51,324 bases of DNA from Clostridiales bacterium. Lineage in GTDB: Bacteria > Bacillota > Clostridia > Christensenellales > DTU072. The stretch lies in NCBI GenBank assembly GCA_012800525.1, contig JAAZJD010000019.1:1-51324 (forward strand), read 5' to 3'. The stretch's first letter is position 1. Every line of letters starts with the position of its first letter. The translations under genes and the position numbers were made by a program. The notes under the pieces were generated by a model. It was given only the letters and a program-made list of their open reading frames with translations. It was not told the origin of the DNA and did not search any database. Of the stretch, positions 34,254 through 44,982 are shown in pieces.

Positions 34254-37200
34254 CTAAGGTGAAGAAGGTGATTCTTCAGCTGGATAATTACCGATACGAT
34301 ATAACCTATTATCTAGTTGCGTACCATTTTTGTATATAATGCCTGCATCTAAAGGTCCTGCTTCAGGGGGTGCTTCTAAAGCCACTTCAAGTAAACCTAT
34401 CAAATATCCAGCGCTGACATATGAACCGTTTGCTACGGCATATGATACTGTTACAAATCTATTTGCAGAAGCTAATAAAAGTGAAACTCTATCCTCAGTT
34501 GCAATACCCATTATTCCACCCATAATAGTTTGATTTGCAAATATATTCAAAACCTCAATGTTTACAGTATTTGCCTTTACTTCCAATCCATAATTTTTCC
34601 CAACTATAGAGCCCGCTACTACAGTAGCATTAGGAGCGAATATACTTATTATGCCTGAAACAGTGACACCAATAATATAGCCTGTTGAGTAGTTTTCTTT
34701 AGCAACTGCTCCAAATAATATTAGGTTATCATCATCAGTTTCTAGCACATAGTTAACATCAAGTTGGAGATTAAAAACACTACCTGCATTGATATTAAAT
34801 AACGGAGCTGTTAAATTATTGATCCTTTTATTATTGCCGTTTAAGTATCCATTAAACGGCTTTTGGGAACCCAAAGAATTAAAATCATTATTATAACTAT
34901 CATCAATTACTCCATCTCCATCATAATCTCCAATGGTTATATCATTAGCTAACACAAAATAAGCATTCATATTATTTGCAATCGCCAAAAGATCTTTATA
35001 GTTTTTAATTTGATATGGATTTTCAGCAGTTCCAAGACCTTGGGTTAATCCGAAATTTGATATTCTCGCAAGATGCCTTTCCATAGTCATTGAATATTCA
35101 CCTATTGCAAAAATTGTAGTGGTTGTTTTCACTCTCTCTCTTGAAGTTTCTGTTAATGACAAAAATTCCTCATGAACTGCGCTATCAAATAAAGTTCCTT
35201 TATTTTCTTTTTTCCGAACGTTATTAACATACAAATCATCATTAATTAATCTAATTGCTCCTACCTCTATAGCACCTGACAAGCCTCTTCCTATAAACCT
35301 TCCAAATTTTGATGCAACAGTTGAGTTTATATTTAGGTTAGATGTAAATATTATAGAACTCATATTTGTAGCGCCTCTAACCTCAGCAACTAGCCCCCCT
35401 ATCAAAGACCTTTTTGAACTTAAAATATTTATCGCAATCGCACTAACAACATTGTTAATTTTTCCATTATCTGCTATGCCAACAACACTGCCAGCAATCG
35501 CATCTTCAGCTTCCTCTACTGTGATTATACCACCAATATGAACATTACTAATTTCCGCTCCTGGAAGCATTAAACCTGTTATTCCACCTATAATAACTTG
35601 TCCAGTATTAATAGATCTAAGGTTTAAGCCTTTGATTGTTAAATTGCGAACCTTTCCTCCCAAAATATTAAATAACCCTAAATATGTGGATTTACTTGTG
35701 AGAATACCGCTTAGATTTAAGGTAAAATTACCACCATCATAACCACCTACAAATGAACTAGACGTTAACAACGAAGCATACTCGCCGCCTGATTCACTTA
35801 AAGCGTATAAATCTAAATCTAAATTTCTAGTTTGTCTGTAATATGCCCATGGTATAAGTGAAACTATATGTAATTTACTTGCACTATCAATTATTAGTGG
35901 AGAACCTGATGTTCCATCCCCTACAAGCTCAAGACTTTCTTTTAATTGTACAATTCTATATAAAATAAGTTCAGCTACACTCTTGCTCCTAAAACTTGCT
36001 AAAGATCTTATAATTTGAGTTGTATCTATCATAAGTTCATCAATTGATTTTTCGCTAAAATCTAAACGTTTATCCGTTGATAGAGAATAGTCATTGCCTG
36101 TACTTAGTCCAGATTGAACCTGACCATTAATACTTGTGCTAAACTTTCTTATAAAGTTTTCAATCTTAATGATAGTTGGCATATTAAACTCTTGATATCC
36201 GATTAAGCCACCTATATAATTTTCAGGAGATGTGGCACCTTCTTCAGCAAGATTTAAAATATTTTCTGCCAATATTTGTCCGGCAAAATATGTATTTATC
36301 ATATAACTATCTTTTGATTTACCTATAATGCCACCGACTGAGCCAGTTCCTGAAACTTTATTTATAACTACATCGACCACACTGTTTGCTATTAAAGAGC
36401 TTTCTGCATAACCAATTAAACTACCAACATTCGATTCCACATTATTTATATTGATTTGACCTATAGCGTAAGAATATATAACCATGCTATCTTTAGCTTT
36501 TGCTGCAATATGTCCATAATTAATTATATCTTGTGATATCGAAACATTTAAATTTATCCTAACATTTCTAATTTTAGCTCCATCTAATTCTGTAAAAAAG
36601 CCACCATAAGATTCGTCCTGAATAAGTAAAACATTTCTATAGCCTAACTCAAAACCATCACCATCATAAACTCCCTTGAATACAAAACTTGCCCCACTTC
36701 CGTCTGAAACTAAATCTGTGCCTTCAGCATTTAAAAATTTACCAAGTTCTGGGAAAAGTCCAACTGGGAAAAGCAAATTTTGAGTTTGCCTAAAATATGC
36801 ATTATACCTTATGGCACCACCTACAGGATTTAAATAATTATATGGATCGTATGTATCGTAGTCTTCCTTATATTTCATATACAAACCTATAGAATAAAAA
36901 TCATTGACATTATTTATGAGATATGGCGAAGCATATGTGCCTTTTCCTGCAAAATAATTAACTTTAATGCCTTTTTTGGCAGAGTCTATGATAAAGTCAC
37001 TAGCTCCTTCAAAAGCATGTTCAAAGCTGATATAATAACTTCCAATTTCTGTTGGCAATTCTGATAAGTCGTTTTCATTTTCATCAAAATATTTAGTCTC
37101 TATTCTGATGCATGGTCCCTCATATGTTTCACCGACTAATTTTAGCGGTCCAAAAACTGATATAAAATCTAAATCCGTTGTTTCAAATCTTGTTTCCTGC

Positions 37201-40200
37201 AAATTAGAGCCATCTTGAATGTGTCTTTCAGGATTTATAATTGAAATAGGCAATAGCCTGTAATATTCAATGTTTAAAATAACATCTTCGCCTGTAATCT
37301 TAAAAGTCATGTCTGTCCCAATCTTGCCTATTTCTTTTGTTCCTTTTTCTTCATCGGCCTTTTCAAAAGTTTGATTTACCACATTTGGATCACCGTAGTT
37401 ATATGTAATAGACTTATAAAAATAATTGGGCTTTGGTGTTACAGAAATAAATGGAACACTAGCACCTCTTCTTACACTAAAGACATTATTTGTAAGTGTA
37501 GAATAAGCCGTCCCTTGAATACCTGAAACACTTTGAGTAATGCTTGCAACATATATTGCTTGATCAATTTTTATATGTAAAGCTGGTTCATCTTCATAAA
37601 TTTTGTTAAGTCCATTTGGTGCTTCAACTTTGATACTATACTTAAAGTCTGAACCACCTTTTGCACCTTGTGCATTTAAATCTGAAATATAAAACTTGCT
37701 AGACACTAAAGTTATAGGTTGCCATTCCCCATATTCACCAGCCTCTGGAGCTTTTTTACGCACATAATATTTGTATCCACTATAAAAATCAACATTACCT
37801 GGATTGGCAACTGTTAGTGTTATCGCTGCTCTTGTTAAATACCATCCATCAACCATTGGTTGATTTGCAAATTCAGGTGCTACAGAATACTGATAGAAAG
37901 GAGTGACTAAACTTTGCCAAACATTAAATATAGTGCTTTCCTCTTGTTTTCCTGTAGCATTTGTCACTATAATACTAAACCTTTTTTGTCTTAAAGTTCC
38001 AGCTGCAGGAAGCGAGACAGTTTTTGTGTCATTTATATCAGTCCACGTGCTTGGAACATTGTCCTCTCTGATTTGAATTGAAGTTATTGGACTTATGCTA
38101 CCCTCAGATTTAGAAAAGCTCAAAATGACTTCCTTATTTGTCCATTGACCAGAAAGATAGGATACATCTCCATCTACTACCCCTACAATTTGTGGAGATA
38201 TGTTATTTTTATCAATTTTAACTGTAAAGCCTGTGTTATAATATGTGGCTTTTGAAGGGACATGAAGACTTTCTAACTTAAAAAATGCCTTCTTATTTTG
38301 TGTTACATTTGCTCTATATGTAAAGTTTTGTGTTGCACTTGAAATAGTTCCTATTTCCACCCAATTCAAACCTTCAGCAAATTCATCAGCAAATGCAATA
38401 TATATACTTTTAGCACTAGGACCTGAAGACAAAGCAAGTTTTATGTCTACATCTTTATTAGTCCATGCACCAGTATATGAAACTGTATCACCTACGATAT
38501 TACCAGTGACATTAAAATTGACTACTTCGATATCTTTTTTAGCCTTGATATTAATTGAAAGTTCTTTATATACACCAGCACCAGTTGTTAGTCTTAATCT
38601 TGTATATGTCTGCACTTGACTTTCTGAAATGAGCATTTCAAATGTTTTTGCAGGCTCATCAATATTAAATTTTTGTTCGGTACCGTTTATAAGCAAAGCT
38701 CTACTATAATTTGCAAAACCTTGACGCATAAAATCAACATAAAGACCACTGGGGCCAAAAGCAGTCGCTCCGCTTAAATATGCATACTTAAGTTTTAAAG
38801 AAATAGATTCATCTTCTTCAAGCCAACGATCTGCATAAGGCGCATCTGGCTCTCCTTCTTTTTTTATAACACTTTCAAATTCAGAGATTTCAAAAGCATC
38901 AAATTTATCAATCATAGAAGTGAAGTCCTTAATAGCTTCGTTACCTGCTTTATCTATAACCATAATCCTATAACTATAGTATCCTTCAAAATCTATGAAT
39001 TTTAAACTTTCATTTGTTTCATGATTTTTTAATTCAACACTAGTTACATTAACAAAACTTGTATCTGGTGCTGTAACATCTTTCTTAAACAAATATATTT
39101 GATTAACTTTGGACAAATCATCGATAAAAGAAAGATCCATTCTGCTATTTGATGATGTCCAATTTGTGGTAAAATCAAAACTTACTCCATTAGAAGTTTT
39201 AGAAACTTCCATTATAGTTGGATTTGTTTTATCAATATTTACATATGCCGTGCCTTTTGCTTTAATAACATACTCAAAACCAGCACCCGTTTTTAAAACA
39301 AAACCTACATTTATACTCATAGCATCCATATAATATTTGCTGACAACTATTTTTCCTTGATTATAATGACCTGGGTTATAATTTGGATCAACATCACCTA
39401 TTTCAGATTCATCTTGAGCATATATGCTTGCTATCAATACATCGCTAGAAATAACACTGGTTTGATAAATAAATATTCCACTTGCAGGGATTTTATTAAC
39501 CCTAAACAATAACCTTACATATTCATTACTCCATTCATGTTGTCCAAAATTATATACTGTTGAAGGTACTACAGTTTGATCATATTCGTTATTTGGATTA
39601 CCTCCACCTTTATAGCCCTCAAAAGAAATGTTTTCACTGCCAAAATTAACACCATCTACTTTATATTTATTAAGTTCGCTTAAAGTATTAATTTCAGTTA
39701 TATTGCCAGCAACATCCACTGCCTTAACATATAACGGTAAGCTTGAAGTTACCGTAAATGTAAACTTATTACCTTCACCAGCCGTAGCCTTTGGAGTATT
39801 TATGTCTTCAATGTCAGGGAACTTCCCAAAATCATACCAAACATTTAAAATACCAGACCTATACAAACTATTTTCTGGTTGCTCAACCGTCATTTCCATA
39901 TTAATAGGAGAAGCAGACCATACATCTGTACCTGATGGAAGAGATATATTTAAGGGTGTTTTATCTATATCTATTCTTCCGTAGCTAAACTCTACAAAAG
40001 TGCCTAGCTTATCTGATGGGCTTACCATATATTGAAAAACTTCATTTATTATTCTAAAGCTGTATGTAGAACTTTCACCAGCAGGTGCCGTTGTTAGAGG
40101 GAAGGTTTTAGATAATGAATTTTTGCCAGTATAAATATCTAGATTACCTTCAAAAGATGTCATGAAATCCATCCATTCGCCTTCAGCTTTTTTATACTGA

Positions 40201-43200
40201 ACTTTTAGCTTTGATGTACCACCTAAAAGATTAAAATCAAATTGCAAATTTTTGTTTATCCAATTTTTTGTACTACCTGCCCCCGGATTATATACCTCAC
40301 GATTATTACCATCATCATAATACCAACCTTCGAAATCATCTGCAGAAATAGTTGTAGACAAATCAGTTTTATCTATGTTAATTGTAAAATTCTGTTTTGC
40401 AGATTCATTACCTGCATTATCTTTTACATAAACTTGATATTGCATCGAAGCGCCTTCATTTGTCGTGTTAAATTTTAAAATGTTATTTTCAATCAAAATT
40501 GATGCAGCATCATGACTTCCAGTGATAAAAACATTTGAAGTTGTAATCCCAGAACCAAGCTCATTAAGGCTAAAGCAAACTTGCACATCACTTTTATACC
40601 ATTTATTTGGTATATCTGTTCTAACGACACAAGTTGGTATCGACTTATCAACTTTCACATTATATGCATCATCCAATGTTTTCTCAACCTTTGTTCCACT
40701 TTGGATTTTGAAATAAAGATCTTTATCTAAAAATGTATTTTGTGGCACATTTATATAAATGTCATACTCTTTTCCGGTGCCACCTAAATTACCACCCACT
40801 AAACCACTAGCATCTTTATATGTACCAGATGCACCTTCTTTGTATAAAACCTTTATGCCAGAATCACCATGGTCAAGGGTTACTCTTATAGCAAAATTGC
40901 TATTTGTCCATTGACCCCATTGATGTGCACCAAGAGGAGTAAGAGTGACATTGCTTGGAGTTTTTTGATCTAATTTAGATGTATAAGCAATCTTACTTTC
41001 TGCAACAACTTTGTATTCTGTACCACCATAATTTTGCGTCTCCCCATATGTTGCATGAACAGCGATAAAATAATATATTTTAATTCTTGAAGTATCTGGA
41101 GTTACAGCGGGAGTAAATTGAATTTTACATCCTGTTGCATTTTGTATTGTCCCAGTAATTTCATTAAAAGTAGCTTTCTCATCATCTGAATAATAATATT
41201 TTGTTAATCCACCAGTTCCAACATTATTTGCGATTAAACCTACTATCTCACTAGACGAAAAACCAGTATCAGGATTCTTATTTTCCACATGCTCTTGTGT
41301 AGATACTATATTGGCTCTATTGACTTTAATGCTTAATGTCCTTTCACCAACTTCAAAGGTATCATCAGGGCTTGGAGAAAGTGTTAAATATATTTTGTAC
41401 TTTGCCTCATGTGTTCCTACTGCTATGGGTAAATTGGCTTGAGGGTCTCCTGTACCATTGACATAATATGCAGGAGCATCATTGGATATAAAGGCTCCAA
41501 CCATCGATTCATTGCTGTATCTAACCTCAATTGATCCTTGGTTACCAGTATAATCCATCACATACTCATTATAATCATCTGGCTCCTCTACGCCTAAATG
41601 CGCTGTAATATCACGAATAAAGTTTACCTCAAATTGTCCTCTAACTTCTTTTTCAACATCTAAATTTTCAGTAGTTTTGACATCTTTAAAATAATAATCA
41701 AAACTTTGATTTGAACCTCCAGAATTTCTGAAAAACTTTCTATCTACGCCATATTCAACTTGAGAAACTCCAAGGAAAAAATAATTTCCTGAAGTGTCTT
41801 CAAAATTGATATTTATTGAAAGTTTTAACACACCGTTTGTTAGTGTAGCCCCTTCCTCCAAATTATTAACGACAGTTGTATCGATTTCATCTGTATATGT
41901 AAATGAAAATTCTGCAGTCCTTTTAGGTATTAATTCTCCAGCATCATTATTTAAGACAACAAGACTCATGCCATCTACAATATTTAAATTGAAATAACCA
42001 TAAACTGTGTTGTAATTTTCAGTATCCGCAGGGACATATCTCACATATTGCCTATTTTGTCCAAGTGTTGAAACTTTTACATCGGGTTCCATCGTATCGG
42101 GTCTAATAAACACATCATCTGCTGAAACAATATCTGCTGAACCACTTGCACTTCTGACAAAATTAAAAACACCACCTGCTAGTACTGCCCCAAGATAGGT
42201 AGCCGATCTTTGCAGATTCAAAGAAGATAAAGATTTCCCAAAATACATTTCCGCAGAATTTGCAGATGTTAATATGACTTCTTCTCCACCCAAAAAAATA
42301 GAAAACTTTAGTTCAGGATTTGCCTTAACTATAGTAAATAATTTTGTCAAAATTATTGAAATTTTATTATCAGGATATCCTCCCCCAGCACTAGGAGAAC
42401 CTAAGGTAACTTGTACTTCATATTTATATTCCCCTACTTTTGTAGGTTTCAAACCAGCTTCTTGCCCTTGGCCATATAAAGTACCATCTTCTAAGTCTTC
42501 ATAAGTTTCTATTAAACCTACATGAAAACTTGTTGCAGACTTATCACTAGGCTGTACAAATAAAGCTGGCAGCAAAGGATTGGTAGGCCTATAGGCTATT
42601 TCCTCATAATTGTTTTGGAATGTTATCAGCCTATATGTTGCTCTATAATACACAGTTACCCCTGTTTGGACTTCTTCAAGAAAGTTTGAATAAAGATATT
42701 TTTGTTTAAAATCTCCTCCTCCGACATGGCCAGATAAAGAAGTCCAACCTATAAACAAGTATTCCCTATCATCAGATACACCTTTTTGAGCCTCAAATAT
42801 TGGTTTGTTTAAAATGTTATCAAAGAAATCTGGATCTCTTTGAGCGAATATGAAATCTATTTCAAAAGGTATACTTTGTCCAGTTGGAACATTATATGTT
42901 TGATCTTGGAATAAAATCTTCCCTGCACCAAGGTCCACTCCTGCTACCGCAATATTTACTTTAAGTTTTTCAAACTTTAGTTTAAACACTATACTTGTTA
43001 TGCTCGTTAAAATTTTAACGCCTGTTTCATGATTTCCTGGCATTGAAGGTTCTTTGATAGCAGAAGCACTTGAACTAACTTCAATTTTAAGTGAATTTTC
43101 GAGCATTAATGCATTATTTAATAGTAAATCAGAAACAATTTTATAATTTTCAAAATTCCCTTCTAAATTTGATAAATTTCTTGTCACATTATGACTTGGT

Positions 43201-43652
43201 ATTTTAAACTCAGATTTGACATTCGATTCTAGTACACTTGAAATCCCAAAATTTTGCGTCCAAACACCATTTTCTAAAATTTCAATTTTATTTGTTCCAC
43301 TTATTTCAATATCAACTTTTAGCCTTCTATTCCTTATCGCATTTTGCAATTGTGGGTCCGAGAAATTAACATTAGTTGAACCAGCTAGTGCCTTATACAA
43401 AGACAATGGATTTGCATCATTACTTTCCATAAGCTGAGAACCCTCAAGTTTTATAGTTGCACCACTTAATAAACCAGTAGTCCAACCAGCACTAAGTTTA
43501 TCTGTGTTTAATTCTCCATTAGTAAACTCTACCTCATTTGCAAACGCAACAAAACTAGAACTTCTAAAACTAACAAAAGCAATGATGAAAATTCCAATCA
43601 TTGCAATCATCAGTAAAATTTTATTTAATTTTTGCTTTCTTAAATTCGTCAT
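34254..43652 (-). CDS. Giant secreted protein with Ig-like domains and GLUG-like beta-helix end
   Basis: This 3132-residue protein has a signal peptide (ILLMIAMIGIFIIAFVSF, cleavage after AFA near 38) but no C-terminal membrane helix or sorting motif; it ends in an acidic Pro/Ser tail (PAEESPSSP). The first part includes an InlB-repeat-like segment near 305 (FIGWTSL...VYYRATYRL). Residues about 900-2000 hold many Ig-like units marked by VKDNAGNxS and INIDKTxP. From about 2238 come three modules opening GKGTYASPYLI, GDGTSGSPLII and GLGTAENPYQI (about 2238, 2580, 2870). Each is followed by GLUG-like repeats such as VGGIIGKS and IGGLIGY, typical of right-handed beta-helix adhesins. A DGDGVIDD stretch could bind calcium. 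It is transcribed before the membrane-anchored giant, suggesting a surface pair. The Shine-Dalgarno is weak. Confidence 0.9.
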   Translation of the reverse strand: MTNLRKQKLNKILLMIAMIGIFIIAFVSFRSSSFVAFANEVEFTNGELNTDKLSAGWTTGLLSGATIKLEGSQLMESNDANPLSLYKALAGSTNVNFSDPQLQNAIRNRRLKVDIEISGTNKIEILENGVWTQNFGISSVLESNVKSEFKIPSHNVTRNLSNLEGNFENYKIVSDLLLNNALMLENSLKIEVSSSASAIKEPSMPGNHETGVKILTSITSIVFKLKFEKLKVNIAVAGVDLGAGKILFQDQTYNVPTGQSIPFEIDFIFAQRDPDFFDNILNKPIFEAQKGVSDDREYLFIGWTSLSGHVGGGDFKQKYLYSNFLEEVQTGVTVYYRATYRLITFQNNYEEIAYRPTNPLLPALFVQPSDKSATSFHVGLIETYEDLEDGTLYGQGQEAGLKPTKVGEYKYEVQVTLGSPSAGGGYPDNKISIILTKLFTIVKANPELKFSIFLGGEEVILTSANSAEMYFGKSLSSLNLQRSATYLGAVLAGGVFNFVRSASGSADIVSADDVFIRPDTMEPDVKVSTLGQNRQYVRYVPADTENYNTVYGYFNLNIVDGMSLVVLNNDAGELIPKRTAEFSFTYTDEIDTTVVNNLEEGATLTNGVLKLSININFEDTSGNYFFLGVSQVEYGVDRKFFRNSGGSNQSFDYYFKDVKTTENLDVEKEVRGQFEVNFIRDITAHLGVEEPDDYNEYVMDYTGNQGSIEVRYSNESMVGAFISNDAPAYYVNGTGDPQANLPIAVGTHEAKYKIYLTLSPSPDDTFEVGERTLSIKVNRANIVSTQEHVENKNPDTGFSSSEIVGLIANNVGTGGLTKYYYSDDEKATFNEITGTIQNATGCKIQFTPAVTPDTSRIKIYYFIAVHATYGETQNYGGTEYKVVAESKIAYTSKLDQKTPSNVTLTPLGAHQWGQWTNSNFAIRVTLDHGDSGIKVLYKEGASGTYKDASGLVGGNLGGTGKEYDIYINVPQNTFLDKDLYFKIQSGTKVEKTLDDAYNVKVDKSIPTCVVRTDIPNKWYKSDVQVCFSLNELGSGITTSNVFITGSHDAASILIENNILKFNTTNEGASMQYQVYVKDNAGNESAKQNFTINIDKTDLSTTISADDFEGWYYDDGNNREVYNPGAGSTKNWINKNLQFDFNLLGGTSKLKVQYKKAEGEWMDFMTSFEGNLDIYTGKNSLSKTFPLTTAPAGESSTYSFRIINEVFQYMVSPSDKLGTFVEFSYGRIDIDKTPLNISLPSGTDVWSASPINMEMTVEQPENSLYRSGILNVWYDFGKFPDIEDINTPKATAGEGNKFTFTVTSSLPLYVKAVDVAGNITEINTLSELNKYKVDGVNFGSENISFEGYKGGGNPNNEYDQTVVPSTVYNFGQHEWSNEYVRLLFRVNKIPASGIFIYQTSVISSDVLIASIYAQDESEIGDVDPNYNPGHYNQGKIVVSKYYMDAMSINVGFVLKTGAGFEYVIKAKGTAYVNIDKTNPTIMEVSKTSNGVSFDFTTNWTSSNSRMDLSFIDDLSKVNQIYLFKKDVTAPDTSFVNVTSVELKNHETNESLKFIDFEGYYSYRIMVIDKAGNEAIKDFTSMIDKFDAFEISEFESVIKKEGEPDAPYADRWLEEDESISLKLKYAYLSGATAFGPSGLYVDFMRQGFANYSRALLINGTEQKFNIDEPAKTFEMLISESQVQTYTRLRLTTGAGVYKELSINIKAKKDIEVVNFNVTGNIVGDTVSYTGAWTNKDVDIKLALSSGPSAKSIYIAFADEFAEGLNWVEIGTISSATQNFTYRANVTQNKKAFFKLESLHVPSKATYYNTGFTVKIDKNNISPQIVGVVDGDVSYLSGQWTNKEVILSFSKSEGSISPITSIQIREDNVPSTWTDINDTKTVSLPAAGTLRQKRFSIIVTNATGKQEESTIFNVWQSLVTPFYQYSVAPEFANQPMVDGWYLTRAAITLTVANPGNVDFYSGYKYYVRKKAPEAGEYGEWQPITLVSSKFYISDLNAQGAKGGSDFKYSIKVEAPNGLNKIYEDEPALHIKIDQAIYVASITQSVSGIQGTAYSTLTNNVFSVRRGASVPFISVTPKPNYFYKSITYNYGDPNVVNQTFEKADEEKGTKEIGKIGTDMTFKITGEDVILNIEYYRLLPISIINPERHIQDGSNLQETRFETTDLDFISVFGPLKLVGETYEGPCIRIETKYFDENENDLSELPTEIGSYYISFEHAFEGASDFIIDSAKKGIKVNYFAGKGTYASPYLINNVNDFYSIGLYMKYKEDYDTYDPYNYLNPVGGAIRYNAYFRQTQNLLFPVGLFPELGKFLNAEGTDLVSDGSGASFVFKGVYDGDGFELGYRNVLLIQDESYGGFFTELDGAKIRNVRINLNVSISQDIINYGHIAAKAKDSMVIYSYAIGQININNVESNVGSLIGYAESSLIANSVVDVVINKVSGTGSVGGIIGKSKDSYMINTYFAGQILAENILNLAEEGATSPENYIGGLIGYQEFNMPTIIKIENFIRKFSTSINGQVQSGLSTGNDYSLSTDKRLDFSEKSIDELMIDTTQIIRSLASFRSKSVAELILYRIVQLKESLELVGDGTSGSPLIIDSASKLHIVSLIPWAYYRQTRNLDLDLYALSESGGEYASLLTSSSFVGGYDGGNFTLNLSGILTSKSTYLGLFNILGGKVRNLTIKGLNLRSINTGQVIIGGITGLMLPGAEISNVHIGGIITVEEAEDAIAGSVVGIADNGKINNVVSAIAINILSSKRSLIGGLVAEVRGATNMSSIIFTSNLNINSTVASKFGRFIGRGLSGAIEVGAIRLINDDLYVNNVRKKENKGTLFDSAVHEEFLSLTETSRERVKTTTTIFAIGEYSMTMERHLARISNFGLTQGLGTAENPYQIKNYKDLLAIANNMNAYFVLANDITIGDYDGDGVIDDSYNNDFNSLGSQKPFNGYLNGNNKRINNLTAPLFNINAGSVFNLQLDVNYVLETDDDNLILFGAVAKENYSTGYIIGVTVSGIISIFAPNATVVAGSIVGKNYGLEVKANTVNIEVLNIFANQTIMGGIMGIATEDRVSLLLASANRFVTVSYAVANGSYVSAGYLIGLLEVALEAPPEAGPLDAGIIYKNGTQLDNRLYRIGNYPAEESPSSP

Positions 43653-43700
43653 AACTTGCTAATTTTTATTATGAGCATTCTAGACACAATTCTCTAACAT

Positions 43701-43729
43701 ATTATATAAATGTGCACGTGCCCTTACGC
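43701..43729 (-). promoter_or_regulatory. Promoter region of the giant secreted protein with GCACGTGC palindrome
   Basis: TATAAT on the minus strand at 43706-43701. The 8-bp palindrome GCACGTGC (43714-43721) lies between it and the expected -35 position, which itself is poor (GCGTAA). A repressor or activator site at the spacer is plausible. The rest of 43653-43933 shows only AT-rich sequence and a short direct repeat TAAGCACAAA near 43833-43852. Confidence 0.4.
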
Positions 43730-43933
43730 ATATATAAAATATTATCATTATACACGAAACTAAGCAACAGCAATTTTTCAAATTTGCAAACCTTTGCCTT
43801 TAGTTTTCATAAAATTTACACAATGTATATTTAAGCACAAAGTAAGCACAAAAAAACCGTATTATGAAGATTTCTTATTTTATGTAACAAAAATTAAACA
43901 ATACAACAACAGCTTTAGTATCTATAGCTACAA

Positions 43934-44662
43934 TTATTTATAATCTAAGATTCCCCCGCTACCAAATTTAAACTTTCCCAGATCAGAACCAATCTCAAAG
44001 TGAAGTTTTCCAATACCTAAATTGCACAGGTTATTTGAAGTCTCTTTTGGCACTGTCATTGAAATTTCCCCATCTTTTTCTAGTACATGAAAATTTAGAC
44101 TATTATTTGCTGTCGGTGCTTTAGCTAATGCCTTGATTCCTTCCAAAAATTTTTCACTTGGATTTTCTGCTGTATACAAATCCCTTTCCTTTTTTGTCTT
44201 TATATGCGATAAATTATGAATAGCCTTTTCTCTAAATGATAATTCTTTATCAATATGACCTACGGTTATTACACCAAAAACCACAAGAGATGTATCTAAT
44301 GTTTTAAATATTTCATCATTTTTATCAAAAGAGCCCGAAACCCAGCAAGTCCCTAAACCCATTAGTGTTAGTTTTAAAACCAAAATTTCACCATAATATC
44401 CTAATTTTTCATATAAATTAGAGTCCGTAGCATCACCTGCAAGTACAACAACATTTCTTACATTTTTTAGCAGACCATAAGATTTTCGAAATCCATCAAA
44501 CATAGAAAAAGCATTTGTGTGTAAAGAAAAAGAAAGCCCAGAAACTCTATTTAACTCCTCAATTTCTTTATTGATCAAATCAATATGCTCGCTAGAAAGT
44601 GGTTTTTCGCTATATACCCTTCTTGATACTCTTATGTCTATAGCTTTTAATAAATCCTTCAT
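43934..44662 (-). CDS. Nitroreductase-family FMN protein (TM1586-like)
   Basis: This 242-residue protein opens with IDIRVSRRVYSEKPL, the FMN-phosphate-binding RxSxRxY type start of nitroreductases. YGEILVLKLTLMGLGTCWVSGSFD is the central family helix. KALAKAPTANNSLNFHV is a second half-domain resembling the TM1586 type, in which the two halves of the fold are encoded in tandem. It is likely to reduce nitro compounds, quinones or flavins with NAD(P)H. ACGAGGTG precedes the ATG. It lies downstream of nifJ on the same strand, separated by a repeat-borne terminator, so it is probably transcribed on its own from an AT-rich region at about 44.7 kb. The substrate is unknown. Confidence 0.85.
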   Translation of the reverse strand: MKDLLKAIDIRVSRRVYSEKPLSSEHIDLINKEIEELNRVSGLSFSLHTNAFSMFDGFRKSYGLLKNVRNVVVLAGDATDSNLYEKLGYYGEILVLKLTLMGLGTCWVSGSFDKNDEIFKTLDTSLVVFGVITVGHIDKELSFREKAIHNLSHIKTKKERDLYTAENPSEKFLEGIKALAKAPTANNSLNFHVLEKDGEISMTVPKETSNNLCNLGIGKLHFEIGSDLGKFKFGSGGILDYK

Positions 44663-44788
44663 AATATGACACCTCGTATAATAATGTTGTTTGAATTTAG
44701 CCAGTATAGATGGTTAGCAACACTAGTTGTATATATTCATTTTGAATCCCTTTCTTCTATAAATATATTATACAATGTTTATTTAAAT

Positions 44789-44931
44789 AAAAAGGGGCTG
44801 TTAAGAAACATTTAAATAACTACAACATATAAATAGCTAATGTCAAAATAGCACTTCTCTAAATGTGTTTGTGTTTCGACAACAAAAAAAAGCTGTTAAG
44901 ATTTTTTTGAGTTTCTTAACAGCCCCTTTTT
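44789..44931. repeat. Dispersed inverted-repeat (MITE-like) element, copy 2, with nifJ terminator
   Basis: The 143-bp element has perfect 21-bp terminal inverted repeats (44789-44809 and 44911-44931; core GGGGCTGTTAAGAAAC). A third arm GCTGTTAAGA at 44892-44901 pairs with TCTTAACAGC at 44914-44923. On the minus strand that hairpin is followed by eight U, about 60 bases after the nifJ stop. There is no open reading frame and no clear target duplication. It fills most of the 44663-44982 gap. Confidence 0.9.
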
Positions 44932-44982
44932 GCTTACAATTTGACTTTACAATTATTCTATTCTTGTTAATTTACACAGATC

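Noticed and set aside
34254-34300. Frameshift that would have removed an anchor from the 3132-residue protein
   Set aside because: The downstream 228 bases in other frames show no hydrophobic anchor or continuing repeat, so the end appears natural.
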